Origin: Butyricimonas faecihominis
Lineage (GTDB): Bacteria; Bacteroidota; Bacteroidia; Bacteroidales; Marinifilaceae
Reading direction: 5' to 3'
DNA length: 64,000 nucleotides
Assembly: GCF_033096445.1 (NCBI RefSeq)
Contig: NZ_AP028155.1
Coordinates: 3,415,880-3,479,879 of the forward strand
Made by a program: the position numbers and the translations under genes. Position 1 is the first letter of the stretch. Every line of letters starts with the position of its first letter. The notes under the pieces were generated by a model. That model did no database searches, was not told where the DNA came from, and saw only the letters and a list, made by a program, of their open reading frames with translations. This document shows positions 27,993 through 36,357 of the stretch, in pieces.

Positions 27993-29807
27993 ATGGCAGA
28001 AGATGAATTTGGATTGAAAGAGAAAGTCAGTAAATTACCTACGACTCCCGGCGTGTATCAATTTTTTGATGCAAATGGAGTAATTATATATATAGGTAAG
28101 GCTAAGAATCTGAAAAACAGAGTTTCATCTTATTTTGTAAAGACAAATCAGACATCTAAAACAATGGTCTTGGTCCGTAAAATACGGGATTTGAAGTACA
28201 TTGTAGTTAATACAGAGGAAGATGCGCTATTACTAGAGAATAATTTGATCAAAAAATACAAACCCCGGTATAATATTCTGTTGAAAGATGATAAAACGTA
28301 CCCTTGGATTTGTATTACAAAAGAGGCTTTTCCACGAGTTTTTACTACTCGGAAATTTATCCGGAACGGATCAGAATATTTTGGGCCTTATACTTCGGCT
28401 AAATATGCTAACACCTTGATTTCCTTGATAAAATCGCTGTATAAATTGAGAACTTGTAATTTATCTCTCAATAAATCAGCTATTTATAGTGGAAAGTATA
28501 AAGTATGTCTGGAATATCATATCGGAAATTGTATGGGGCCTTGTGTCGGATACGTGCAGGAAGAGGAATACATGGAATATATTGCACAGATCCGGAATAT
28601 TTTGAAAGGAAATATTTCTTCCGTGATTGATTTTATGACTCGAAAAATGAAGGAATATACTATTTCCCTTCAATTCGAAAAGGCACAGGAAATGAAGGAG
28701 GCCATAGAAGCATTGAAAACTCATCAAACAAAATCCACGATAGTAAGTACTTCGATAAACGATATAGATGTATTTTCTTACTTGGAAGATGAAAAATATG
28801 CCTATGTGAATTACTTGAGAATTGTTCATGGAGCTGTGAATCAAGTGCATACTATTGAATTAGAGAAAAAATTGGATGAATCGAAGGAGTCTTTGTTTTC
28901 TTTTGCCATTTTTGAGATCCGCCAGTTGGTAAATAGTCGCTCTAGGGAGGTTCTAGTACCTTTCTACCCGGATGTATTGATGGAAGGAATGAACTATGCT
29001 ATCCCGCAAAGAGGGGAGAAAAAACAGCTATTGGAGTTATCCGAACGGAACGTGAAATTCTTTAAAATGGATCGGGAACGTCAACGGGGATTACGTCGGC
29101 AGGATAGTAAATTAGATTTACTAAATACGATAAAAAATGATTTGAAATTGCCTCGATTACCTCACCGGATGGAATGTTTTGATAACTCTAATATACAGGG
29201 AACCAATCCTGTAGCCTCTTGTGTTGTTTTTATAGACGGTAAACCGGCAAAGCGAGAATACAGACGTTTCCACGTGAAAACTGTTATTGGGGCAAATGAT
29301 TTTGCCTCGATGGAAGAGATATTGTACCGTCGCTATCACCGGGTACTTGAAGAGGGTGGGGAGTTGCCTGATTTGATTGTGGTGGATGGTGGAAAAGGAC
29401 AATTAAGTTCAGCCGTGGCCACATTGCGTAAATTAGATTTATTGGAAAGAGTGCCTATTATCGGTTTGGCCAAGCAAATGGAAGAAATATATTATCCCGG
29501 AGATAAAGATCCTTATTTGTTGGCGAAAACTTCCGTGGCTTTAAAGACATTAATGCACATCCGGGACGAGGCTCACCGTTTTGGTATCACTTTTCATCGT
29601 AAATTGCGAGAGAAAAAACAGACAATCAGTGTATTAAGTGAAATTAAAGGTATAGGTGAGAAAACAGAAGTATCTTTATTACAATATTTTAAATCTGTAA
29701 ATGCTATAAAAGAGGCATCTCGTGAAGAGTTAGCAAAAGCCATAGGCCCGGCTAAAGGAAATGTCGTGTATGATTATTTTCATTTAAATGATGTAGATGA
29801 TAAATAA
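27993..29807 (+). CDS. uvrC: Excinuclease ABC subunit C
   Basis: A 604-residue nucleotide-excision repair nuclease. Domains in order: GIY-YIG 3' incision nuclease (about 14-95, TPGVYQFFDANGVIIYIGKA), the Cys-containing linker (CLEYHIGNCMGPC), the UVR motif that binds UvrB (about 200-235), the RNase-H-like 5' incision nuclease (ECFDNSNIQG, DLIVVDGGKGQL) and C-terminal helix-hairpin-helix (IKGIGEKTEVSLLQYF). It ends head to head against the stop of the DAHP synthase gene with no gap. Confidence 0.97.
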   Translation: MAEDEFGLKEKVSKLPTTPGVYQFFDANGVIIYIGKAKNLKNRVSSYFVKTNQTSKTMVLVRKIRDLKYIVVNTEEDALLLENNLIKKYKPRYNILLKDDKTYPWICITKEAFPRVFTTRKFIRNGSEYFGPYTSAKYANTLISLIKSLYKLRTCNLSLNKSAIYSGKYKVCLEYHIGNCMGPCVGYVQEEEYMEYIAQIRNILKGNISSVIDFMTRKMKEYTISLQFEKAQEMKEAIEALKTHQTKSTIVSTSINDIDVFSYLEDEKYAYVNYLRIVHGAVNQVHTIELEKKLDESKESLFSFAIFEIRQLVNSRSREVLVPFYPDVLMEGMNYAIPQRGEKKQLLELSERNVKFFKMDRERQRGLRRQDSKLDLLNTIKNDLKLPRLPHRMECFDNSNIQGTNPVASCVVFIDGKPAKREYRRFHVKTVIGANDFASMEEILYRRYHRVLEEGGELPDLIVVDGGKGQLSSAVATLRKLDLLERVPIIGLAKQMEEIYYPGDKDPYLLAKTSVALKTLMHIRDEAHRFGITFHRKLREKKQTISVLSEIKGIGEKTEVSLLQYFKSVNAIKEASREELAKAIGPAKGNVVYDYFHLNDVDDK

Positions 29808-30899
29808 TTATTCGTTCATAATATCCGTTTGACGATCGATAGAGGCTTGGTGAATGGCTTTGAACACGCGCTCCACGAGTTCTTCACTCAAATTATTCTT
29901 GCGGGCCTCTTCAAGGACACGGGTAAGGATTTTTTCCCAGCGATCCGGTTGGAGAATAGTAATATTATTTTGTTTTTTATACGTTCCGATCTCTTCAATA
30001 ATTTTCATCCGGTTGGTAAGGACTTCCATGATCGTGTTATCCAGAGTATCTATTTTTTCCCGGAGTTCTTCGATGATTAAGGTATTATTTGAGTTGTTAG
30101 GATGTTCTTCCCGGATGATCAGATGGGCGAGAATTTGATTTAATTGATCGGGAGTAATTTGTTGTAAAGCATCACTTAATGCACAATCCGGATTCACGTG
30201 AGACTCGATGATTAGCCCGTCGAATCCTAGGTCCATTGCTTTCTGGGATATTTCTTGGATATACTCTCTATGACCACTGATGTGGCTGGGATCACAGAAA
30301 AGCGGTAGATTCTTGATGCGTCGCTTTAATTCAATCGGTATTTGCCATTGAGGCATATTACGATAGCGAGTGCTATTATAGGACGAGAATCCGCGATGAA
30401 TAGCTCCTAATTTTGTAATACCGCATAAATAGAGACGTTCAAAAGCACCGATCCATAGTTCTATGTCCGGGTTTACCGGATTCTTGACGAGAACCGGAAT
30501 ATCAACTCCTTTTAAAGATTCCGCAATTTCCTGAACAGCAAACGGGTTTGCCGTAGAACGGGCGCCAATCCATACCATATTCATCCCGTATTTCAGTGCA
30601 GCCTCCACGTGATGGGCATTGGCGACTTCCGTGGAAATTTTCATTCCCAATTCCTTTTGGATATTTTGTAACCAAGGCAATCCTTTTACTCCGACTCCTT
30701 CAAAACAATTCGGACGGGTCCTAGGTTTCCATATTCCGGCTCGTAAAACTTCTATTCCATTGTTTTTCAGTTGAGTTGCCGTGTTAAAAAGTTGCTCTTC
30801 ACTCTCAGCACTGCAAGGACCCGCTATCATTAACGGACGTTCTTGGCGGGTGAACAGATTCCATTCGGAATAGGATTGTATTTCTAATGGCTTGGTCAT
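29808..30899 (-). CDS. Fused DAHP synthase / chorismate mutase
   Basis: About 363 residues from the ATG at 30899. A TTG at 30923 would add 8 residues, but it overlaps a -7-like box, so I prefer the ATG. The N-terminal two thirds are a KDO8P/DAHP-synthase barrel (MIAGPCSAESEEQL, GIWKPRTRPNCFEG, DPSHISGHREY). The C-terminal 90 residues are an AroQ chorismate mutase (LREKIDTLDNTIMEVLTNRM, ILQPDRWEKIL). It starts aromatic synthesis and commits chorismate to Phe/Tyr. The long upstream leader (30900-31450) with Tyr-rich peptides and terminators is probably its attenuator. Confidence 0.95.
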   Translation of the reverse strand: MTKPLEIQSYSEWNLFTRQERPLMIAGPCSAESEEQLFNTATQLKNNGIEVLRAGIWKPRTRPNCFEGVGVKGLPWLQNIQKELGMKISTEVANAHHVEAALKYGMNMVWIGARSTANPFAVQEIAESLKGVDIPVLVKNPVNPDIELWIGAFERLYLCGITKLGAIHRGFSSYNSTRYRNMPQWQIPIELKRRIKNLPLFCDPSHISGHREYIQEISQKAMDLGFDGLIIESHVNPDCALSDALQQITPDQLNQILAHLIIREEHPNNSNNTLIIEELREKIDTLDNTIMEVLTNRMKIIEEIGTYKKQNNITILQPDRWEKILTRVLEEARKNNLSEELVERVFKAIHQASIDRQTDIMNE

Positions 30900-30942
30900 T
30901 TTAACTACAAAATTAGAATTCAAAGATATTCTTTTCTTTTCT

Positions 30943-30979
30943 AAAAATGGAGCTATCCCTTTACTTTTTGGATAGCTCC
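30943..30979 (-). terminator. Third leader terminator, just before the DAHP synthase gene
   Basis: Read on the minus strand: GGAGCTATCC, an 11-base loop, GGATAGCTCC, then A and a TTTTT run. The 10-bp stem is perfect. It lies 44 bp before the ATG at 30899, so any transcript from the upstream promoter must read through it to express the gene. A CAAAGATA (TATCTTTG on minus) at 30921-30928 could be the -7 box of a second promoter below it. Confidence 0.85.
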
Positions 30980-30995
30980 CGGCGGATGATGTATT

Positions 30996-31133
30996 TCAAC
31001 AAAACGTTCCGTGTTTGAAATTGAATTTGGATACTTTTTTAGTGGAAGTCTTTTTACGTGCTTGTTTTGAAACTGATACATGACTTTGCGTGTTCTTGTT
31101 TCCTTTCTGAAGATTTGATTTCTGTGTTTTCAT
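30996..31133 (-). CDS. 45-residue basic peptide in the leader region
   Basis: A clean 45-codon frame (MKTQKSNLQKGNK..., ending ...FKHGTFC) lies between the second and third leader hairpins. It is very basic, with 11 or more Lys and no acidic residue, and rich in Ser/Thr, so it is unlike the two Tyr-rich peptides upstream. It could be a third leader peptide, a small nucleic-acid-binding protein, or noise. I recognise no family. It is on the same strand and in the same transcript as the leaders. Confidence 0.45.
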   Translation of the reverse strand: MKTQKSNLQKGNKNTQSHVSVSKQARKKTSTKKVSKFNFKHGTFC

Positions 31134-31156
31134 GATTTTTAGATTTTAAGTAAGAC

Positions 31157-31185
31157 TAAAAAACCCGGCTGGGATCAGCCGGGTT
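31157..31185 (-). terminator. Attenuator hairpin 2
   Basis: Read on the minus strand: AACCCGGCTG, loop ATCC, CAGCCGGGTT and then more T. It is a perfect 10-bp stem of a rho-independent terminator, 23 bp after the stop of leader peptide 2. The bases ATCCCAGC (31175-31168: loop plus 3' arm) are the exact complement of GCTGGGAT (31242-31235) inside leader peptide 2, an obvious antiterminator partner. Confidence 0.88.
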
Positions 31186-31207
31186 GAATGAATATAATAC
31201 GTGTTAC

Positions 31208-31306
31208 TTACATTTTTACAGGTAATACAAGGTCATCCCAGCTGTTGTTGAGGTAATAATAATAGTAGTAATAATAACGACCTGTATGTGAAAAAATAGT
31301 ATTCAT
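31208..31306 (-). CDS. Tyr-rich leader peptide 2 (32 aa)
   Basis: An ATG at 31306 opens a 32-codon frame ending in TAA at 31208-31210. Residues 11-18 are eight Tyr codons in a row (TAT and TAC mixed), preceded by GR and followed by LNNSWDD. The codons for S22-W23-D24 contain GCTGGGAT, complementary to the next terminator. A ribosome waiting for Tyr-tRNA would leave those bases free; a ribosome reading to the stop would cover them. This is the classical layout of an amino-acid leader peptide, upstream of the first enzyme of aromatic synthesis. Confidence 0.82.
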   Translation of the reverse strand: MNTIFSHTGRYYYYYYYYLNNSWDDLVLPVKM

Positions 31307-31321
31307 GTCTATGGTTTTAAA

Positions 31322-31348
31322 TAAAAAAAGACCCCGAAATTCGGGGCC
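31322..31348 (-). terminator. Attenuator hairpin 1
   Basis: Read on the minus strand: GCCCCGAATTTCGGGGT followed by CTTTTTTT. A short GC stem with a seven-T run is a typical terminator. It lies about 30 bp after the stop of leader peptide 1 and before leader peptide 2. A GGGG at 31378-31375 could pair with its CCCC arm, but only over 4 bp. Confidence 0.85.
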
Positions 31349-31379
31349 TGTATATTTTATATGATCACAATATTCCCCT

Positions 31380-31436
31380 TTACTTTTCCGGAAAGTAATA
31401 ATAGAAATAGTAATATGAGGTGTACATCGTGTTCAT
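31380..31436 (-). CDS. Tyr/Phe-rich leader peptide 1 (18 aa)
   Basis: An ATG at 31436 opens an 18-codon frame, MNTMYTSYYYFYYYFPEK: seven Tyr and two Phe among 18 residues. It begins about 14 bp after the predicted transcription start. A mini-frame of four codons from 31447 ends on its start (ATGA overlap). A 6-bp hairpin (TACTTT/AAAGTA) overlaps its last codons and stop, like the pause hairpin of classical attenuators. Hairpin 1 follows. Confidence 0.8.
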   Translation of the reverse strand: MNTMYTSYYYFYYYFPEK

Positions 31437-31456
31437 TTTCTTTTCATTGTTCGGGA

Positions 31457-31487
31457 CAAATATAGGTATTCTGAAATATAAAACAAA
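31457..31487 (-). promoter_or_regulatory. Promoter of the aromatic leader transcript
   Basis: On the minus strand TTTG (31487-31484) and TATATTTG (31464-31457) are exactly 19 bp apart, a perfect match to the Bacteroidetes promoter form. The start of transcription would be near 31450, giving a leader of about 550 nt before the DAHP synthase ATG. Confidence 0.85.
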
Positions 31488-31518
31488 TAAGTAAGCGGAA
31501 AAGTTAGGAGAAAAAGTC

Positions 31519-31526
31519 TAACTTTG
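31519..31526 (+). promoter_or_regulatory. -7 box of the polA promoter
   Basis: TAACTTTG, a perfect TAnnTTTG box, 24 bp before the polA ATG. No good TTTG lies 19-21 bp upstream. AGTTAG and CTAACT form a 6-bp inverted repeat overlapping the box, a possible operator. Confidence 0.5.
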
Positions 31527-31550
31527 TGTGGATTAATTTGAAAAGGAAAG

Positions 31551-34253
31551 ATGATGACTAACGAGGAGAAAAAATTGTACTTGCTGGATGCTTATGCGTT
31601 GATTTACCGTTCATATTACGCGTTTATCAATAATCCCCGGATCACGACGACGGGAATAAATACATCGGCCACTTTCGGTTTTTTTAATTTTTTACTGGAA
31701 TTGCTTGAATTGGAAAAACCGACTCATCTGGCAGTAGTTTTTGACCCGGAAGGTCCTACTTTCCGTCATGAAATGTACCCGCCCTACAAGGCCCAGCGTC
31801 CCCCGATGCCGGAGGACCTGAGAAAGTCGGTTCCTTATATTAAAAGTATTATTGAAGGATTAGGCATTAAATCAATTGTTGTCAGCGGGTTTGAGGCGGA
31901 CGACGTAATCGGAACGCTGGCTAAGCGGGGAGAGAAAGAAGGGTTTCAGGTATATATGATCACGCCGGATAAAGATTACGCCCAGTTGGTCAGCGAACGA
32001 GTGTTCATGTATAAACCGGGGCGTGCCGGAAATAAGTCTGAAGTGTGGGGTATTCCGGAAGTATTGGATCATTTCGGGATCGAGCGGGTGGAACAGGTGA
32101 TCGATATTCTTGGTTTGATGGGTGACACGGCGGATAACGTGCCGGGATGTGATGGTGTCGGACCGAAAAGTGCTGCCACATTGATTTATAAATATGGAAG
32201 TATAGAAGGGGTATATCAACATATAGATGAGCTGAAAGGCAAACAAAAAGAGCGCTTGTTGTGTTGTCAGGATACTGTCTTTTTATCAAAGGAACTGGTG
32301 ACTATCAACACGGAAGTACCCACAGAAGTGAATGCTGAAGATTTGGCATTGGGTGAGATTCAAGACGATGTGTTAAAGCCGATCTTCAACGAATTGGAGC
32401 TTTTCTCTCTGGCAAAGCGAGTGTTCATGATAGAACACGAGGAAAATTTGGTAGAGACCATTCACCCGGAAGAAGTTGATTACCGGGAAATCACTACTGT
32501 GGCGGAACGGGATGAATTACTTCAAAAGTTGAAGGAGGCCCCGGAATACGTGCTGAACGTGATCTTTGGAGATGGCACGATTTACAACTCTTATCCGGAC
32601 TATCTCTGTTTTTCAACAGCCGTTAATACTGCCTGTTATCTGCGGTTACCTTCAGCAAAGGATAAGGCCGAGGACGTGATTCGTTTATTTAAACCTATTC
32701 TTGAAGATCAAAACAAAGTTTTGATCTCGAATGACGTGAAGGACGATATTATTTGGTTAAGAAGAGCCGGAGTAGAGATTCTAAATAAAATATTTGATGT
32801 CAAGATTGCACATTACGTTCTACAACCGGATAGTTCCCACGAACTGGAACGTGTTGCTTTGGAAATGCTGAATTATCGCTTGATAAAAGGAGATAATACA
32901 GAGAATCCTCAATTATCCTTATTTCCCGATGAAGGAGCTAAGAAAGACAAGGATTTCGCCGAACGTACGGATATATTATTCCGTTTGAAAGAAAAGTTGG
33001 AAGAGGCTTTACAGGAAGTCGGGCTTTATAAGTTGTACGAAGAAATTGAAATGCCCTTGGTATCTGTTTTGGCTGATATGGAATACGAGGGTGTGTCCAT
33101 TGATAAGGTGGCACTGGATGAGCTATCCGAGGATTTGAAAATAAGAATCGCGGAGACAGAGAAAATTATATATGAAATGGCCGGTAAAGAATTCAATATT
33201 AGCTCTCCCAAGCAGTTGGGCGAGATATTATTCGACCAGATGAATATTGATCCCGGCAACAAGAAAACCAAAACAGGCCAATACAGTACTTCCGAACAGG
33301 TGTTGTCAAAATTAGAAGATGCTCACCCGATTGTAGGACATATACTTAATTACCGGGGATTAAAGAAATTGTTGACCACGTATGCGGAGGCTTTACCCAC
33401 GTATATTGATCCGGCAACCGGAAAGATTCACACGCATTTTAACCAAGCGGAGGCGGCAACCGGAAGATTGAGTAGCTTGAATCCGAACTTGCAAAATATA
33501 CCTATCCGGACAGCCGAAGGTCGGAACATTCGGAAAGCTTTTATCACGGGAGATCCGGATTATGGGTTCTTCTCGGCCGACTATTCACAGGTAGAGTTAA
33601 GATTGATGGCACATTTAAGTGGTACGCCGGAGCTGATCAATGCTTTCTTGAAAGGGGAAGACGTCCATGCTGCAACGGCATCTAAAATTTATCATGTGCC
33701 TTTGGACGAGGTGACCCCGGAGATGAGACGACGGGCGAAAACGGCTAATTTCGGGATTATTTACGGCATTTCGGCTTGGGGATTGGCGGAACGGCTGAAA
33801 ATTTCCCGGAAAGAGGGTAAGGAACTGATTGAAGGCTATTTTGCCCTTTATCCCGGAGTGAAACGTTACATGGAAGAATCCGTGGAGAAAGCCCGGAAAA
33901 AAGGGTACGTGGAGACGATCATGGGCCGCCGTCGTTATCTGAGAGATATAAATTCCCGGAATGCGGTTGTACGGGGTGTTGCCGAGCGGAACGCGGTGAA
34001 CGCTCCTATACAGGGATCGGCAGCCGATATTATTAAGAAAGCGATGATATGTATTCATCAGAAATTAAAAGAACGGGGATTACGTTCCAAGATGATTTTG
34101 CAGGTGCATGACGAGTTGAACTTCAAATGTCATCACGAGGAAATCGAGGAATTGAAGAATCTTGTGGTGGATTGCATGGAACACGTTGTGAGATTAGCGG
34201 TGCCTTTAACCGTGGGTACGGGCTACGGGAAAAGCTGGTACGAGGCACATTAA
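31551..34253 (+). CDS. polA: DNA polymerase I
   Basis: A 900-residue family A polymerase. Domains: 5' flap nuclease (about 1-290: LYLLDAYALIYRSYYAF, DKDYAQLV, GDTADNVPGCDGVGPKSA), a 3'-5' exonuclease-like segment (about 310-480) and the polymerase (about 500-900) with motif A (DYSQVELRL, near 677), motif B (RRAKTANFGIIYG, near 727) and motif C (QVHDEL, near 850). The exonuclease segment lacks the DxE of motif I (it reads YVLNVIFGDG), so proofreading is probably lost. The enzyme works in repair and Okazaki-fragment processing. A second ATG is the next codon. Confidence 0.97.
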   Translation: MMTNEEKKLYLLDAYALIYRSYYAFINNPRITTTGINTSATFGFFNFLLELLELEKPTHLAVVFDPEGPTFRHEMYPPYKAQRPPMPEDLRKSVPYIKSIIEGLGIKSIVVSGFEADDVIGTLAKRGEKEGFQVYMITPDKDYAQLVSERVFMYKPGRAGNKSEVWGIPEVLDHFGIERVEQVIDILGLMGDTADNVPGCDGVGPKSAATLIYKYGSIEGVYQHIDELKGKQKERLLCCQDTVFLSKELVTINTEVPTEVNAEDLALGEIQDDVLKPIFNELELFSLAKRVFMIEHEENLVETIHPEEVDYREITTVAERDELLQKLKEAPEYVLNVIFGDGTIYNSYPDYLCFSTAVNTACYLRLPSAKDKAEDVIRLFKPILEDQNKVLISNDVKDDIIWLRRAGVEILNKIFDVKIAHYVLQPDSSHELERVALEMLNYRLIKGDNTENPQLSLFPDEGAKKDKDFAERTDILFRLKEKLEEALQEVGLYKLYEEIEMPLVSVLADMEYEGVSIDKVALDELSEDLKIRIAETEKIIYEMAGKEFNISSPKQLGEILFDQMNIDPGNKKTKTGQYSTSEQVLSKLEDAHPIVGHILNYRGLKKLLTTYAEALPTYIDPATGKIHTHFNQAEAATGRLSSLNPNLQNIPIRTAEGRNIRKAFITGDPDYGFFSADYSQVELRLMAHLSGTPELINAFLKGEDVHAATASKIYHVPLDEVTPEMRRRAKTANFGIIYGISAWGLAERLKISRKEGKELIEGYFALYPGVKRYMEESVEKARKKGYVETIMGRRRYLRDINSRNAVVRGVAERNAVNAPIQGSAADIIKKAMICIHQKLKERGLRSKMILQVHDELNFKCHHEEIEELKNLVVDCMEHVVRLAVPLTVGTGYGKSWYEAH

Positions 34254-34268
34254 TGTTAGAATATAAAG

Positions 34269-35081
34269 ATGTTGTTGGGAATGTTGGACAAGCAAATAGA
34301 TTCAGTTATAACGGATAGTATCGTGCCGGTGTCGGATTCTGTGGTGTTTCCGGCCTCTTTGTTAAGAGAAACGGTCTCTTGGAAACCTTTCTTACCGTTT
34401 GACACGCTGACGAATCAGGTGGAATTAGTAGACGGAATTCCTTTGAGCGGGGAGAAAATGAATATTGAATTTATTTCCAGTATTCTGATTTACACGGTCG
34501 TGTATCTCGTTTTTATCGCTTTGTTGCGCCTGCGAGGAAGAGGTTTTCTCCCAACGGTGTACACCTATTTTTTCAACCGGAAAAGAGGAGCTAGCTTGCA
34601 ATCGGAAGGCGGGATGCCAAACTATTTCTTCGTTTTCTTGTCGGTTTGCCTTTCCTTCTCGATCTTGTCCATGTTGATGGCTTTTTTGATCGATCCTCCC
34701 TTTGTATTCTTTAATGCCTTAATCTATTTTCTGATCATCTTCGGTTACTATTTTTTAGTCTTGGGACTTGTGCGGCTTTTCGGGTGGGCATTTAATAGAA
34801 GGCATTGTGCATCGGAGATCATCTTGAATTTGCGCACAAGCGCGATCGTGTTGGGATTATCCATATCCCCGTTCGTGCTGGCCTTGTTTTACGTGCAAAC
34901 TTCGGCAATAAATATGTTATTATATGTCATTTCAGGAATTGGTATCATTATTCTGGTTTTCAGATTTATAAGATTGATTAAAATATTATATGGATATAGA
35001 GTTTCAATTTTGTATATGATTTTGTACCTTTGTGGGCTTGAAATATTGCCGATTCTTGTCTTGTACAAGCTATTGGAATAA
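34269..35081 (+). CDS. DUF4271 membrane protein
   Basis: A 270-residue protein with an N-terminal extracytoplasmic or cytoplasmic stretch of about 70 residues and five to six membrane segments (about 75-95, 120-140, 145-170, 190-210, 215-235, 245-265). The layout and the FSILSMLMAFL and FWA-type segments fit DUF4271, a Bacteroidetes family of unknown function. It starts 15 bp after polA and is followed after 36 bp by hemD, the order in which DUF4271 often occurs. The function is unknown. Confidence 0.82.
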   Translation: MLLGMLDKQIDSVITDSIVPVSDSVVFPASLLRETVSWKPFLPFDTLTNQVELVDGIPLSGEKMNIEFISSILIYTVVYLVFIALLRLRGRGFLPTVYTYFFNRKRGASLQSEGGMPNYFFVFLSVCLSFSILSMLMAFLIDPPFVFFNALIYFLIIFGYYFLVLGLVRLFGWAFNRRHCASEIILNLRTSAIVLGLSISPFVLALFYVQTSAINMLLYVISGIGIIILVFRFIRLIKILYGYRVSILYMILYLCGLEILPILVLYKLLE

Positions 35082-35117
35082 GTTAGAGAAGTTAGTGTAA
35101 TTTTAAAACAGAAGAAG

Positions 35118-35882
35118 TTGAAAATAAAGAAGATACTAGTTTCGCAGCCAAAGCCGACAACCGAGAAATCTCCGTATTTTGATTTGGCAGAAGAATTTGG
35201 ATTGAAATTAGAATTCAAATCATTTATAAAGGTAGAAGGTGTCACGGCAAAAGAATTTCGTCAAGAAAGGATAAATATTCTTGATTTTACCGGGATCGTT
35301 TTCACCAGTCGTACGGCTATCGACCATTTCTTCCGGATCTGTACCGAAATGAGGGTAACCGTTCCCGACACGATGAAGTATTTCTGTATATCAGAGGCTA
35401 TTGCTTTCTATCTTCAGAAATATATCGTGTACCGTAAGAGAAAAATTTTCTACGGGGACAAGAAAGTCGAGGATATGACGAAAATTCTGTTAAAGCACAA
35501 GACCGAAAACTTCCTAGTTCCGGTTTCCGACGTGCATAAAGAAAATATCCCCGCTTTGATGGATGAACTACACCTGAAGTACACGAAATCCGTATTCTAT
35601 AAAACCGTGTCCAGTGATGTAGCCTCTGAAATTCCGGATTTGAAAGAGTATGATATCTTGGCGTTCTACACTCCGGCCGGTATCAAGTCATTGTTCCACA
35701 ACTACCCGAATTTTGAGCAGGGTTCGACAATTATCGCGGCCTTCGGGGAGGCGACAGCCGAGGCGGTTGAGGAGGCCGGGTTGAGGCTTGATATAAAAGC
35801 TCCCACGGAAAAAGCCCCTTCGATGACCATGGCGCTGGAACAGTTCATTAAGGCTTACAACAAAGAAAATAAATCAAAATAG
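35118..35882 (+). CDS. hemD: Uroporphyrinogen-III synthase
   Basis: A 254-residue HemD-like protein with two Rossmann-like lobes. Recognisable parts are ILVSQPKPTTEKSPYFDLAE, IVFTSRTAIDHFF, LVPVSDVHKENIPALMDEL and YDILAFYTPAGIKSLF. It closes hydroxymethylbilane to uroporphyrinogen III. The start is a TTG (35118). The family is poorly conserved, but the pattern fits Bacteroidetes HemD next to a DUF4271 gene and rnpA. A strong terminator follows the stop. Confidence 0.85.
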   Translation: MKIKKILVSQPKPTTEKSPYFDLAEEFGLKLEFKSFIKVEGVTAKEFRQERINILDFTGIVFTSRTAIDHFFRICTEMRVTVPDTMKYFCISEAIAFYLQKYIVYRKRKIFYGDKKVEDMTKILLKHKTENFLVPVSDVHKENIPALMDELHLKYTKSVFYKTVSSDVASEIPDLKEYDILAFYTPAGIKSLFHNYPNFEQGSTIIAAFGEATAEAVEEAGLRLDIKAPTEKAPSMTMALEQFIKAYNKENKSK

Positions 35883-35883
35883 G

Positions 35884-35913
35884 AAAATGGACATCAAACG
35901 ATGTCCATTTTTT
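35884..35913 (+). terminator. Terminator after hemD
   Basis: AAAATGGACATC, loop AAAC, GATGTCCATTTT and more T: a 12-bp perfect stem beginning 2 bp after the hemD stop. It contains the ATG at 35887, which argues against that ATG as the rnpA start. Confidence 0.9.
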
Positions 35914-35931
35914 GTATGTTTGCACTCGTAT

Positions 35932-36357
35932 ATGGATGAAACGATAAAATACACGTTTTGCAAGGAAGAACGGCTATGCCGGAAGGGGGGATTCGAGGAA
36001 CTTCTGTCCTCGGGCTATAGTTTCGTGTCTTATCCGTTACGAGTGGTAATCCGGTTATACCCGAGGGAAGAGAAAGATTTCCCGGCCCGGATAGCCGTGA
36101 GCGTTTCTAAAAGGCGTTTCAAGCGAGCCGTGAAACGTAACCGGGTAAAACGTTTGATTCGGGAGACCTACCGTCTGAATAAAAATACATTGTACTCTTC
36201 TATCCCGGAGGATAAAACGATGGATATATTGTTCATATATTTGCATGACGAAATTTTTGAATATGGTAAAATCGAAAAAGCGATAACCGGTGCTATTAAA
36301 AAAATTAGGAGCTATATTGAAAAAGATAGTGGTGGGGATATTGCTGATACCCATTAA
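35932..36357 (+). CDS. rnpA: Ribonuclease P protein component
   Basis: About 141 residues from the ATG at 35932. An in-frame ATG at 35887 lies inside the upstream terminator and would add residues not usual for RnpA. The RNR signature is clear ([20 protein letters not shown], then KRLIRETYR), and the chain is basic. It assists the RNase P RNA in trimming tRNA 5' ends. Its last 68 bp overlap yidD, a common arrangement. Confidence 0.95.
   Translation: MDETIKYTFCKEERLCRKGGFEELLSSGYSFVSYPLRVVIRLYPREEKDFPARIAVSVSKRRFKRAVKRNRVKRLIRETYRLNKNTLYSSIPEDKTMDILFIYLHDEIFEYGKIEKAITGAIKKIRSYIEKDSGGDIADTH

Noticed and set aside
33615-34058. 147-codon minus-strand frame inside polA
   Set aside because: It is antisense to the conserved polymerase motifs, with no own signals.
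35887-35931. Upstream ATG for rnpA
   Set aside because: It lies in the hemD terminator hairpin; the ATG at 35932 gives the usual RnpA length.
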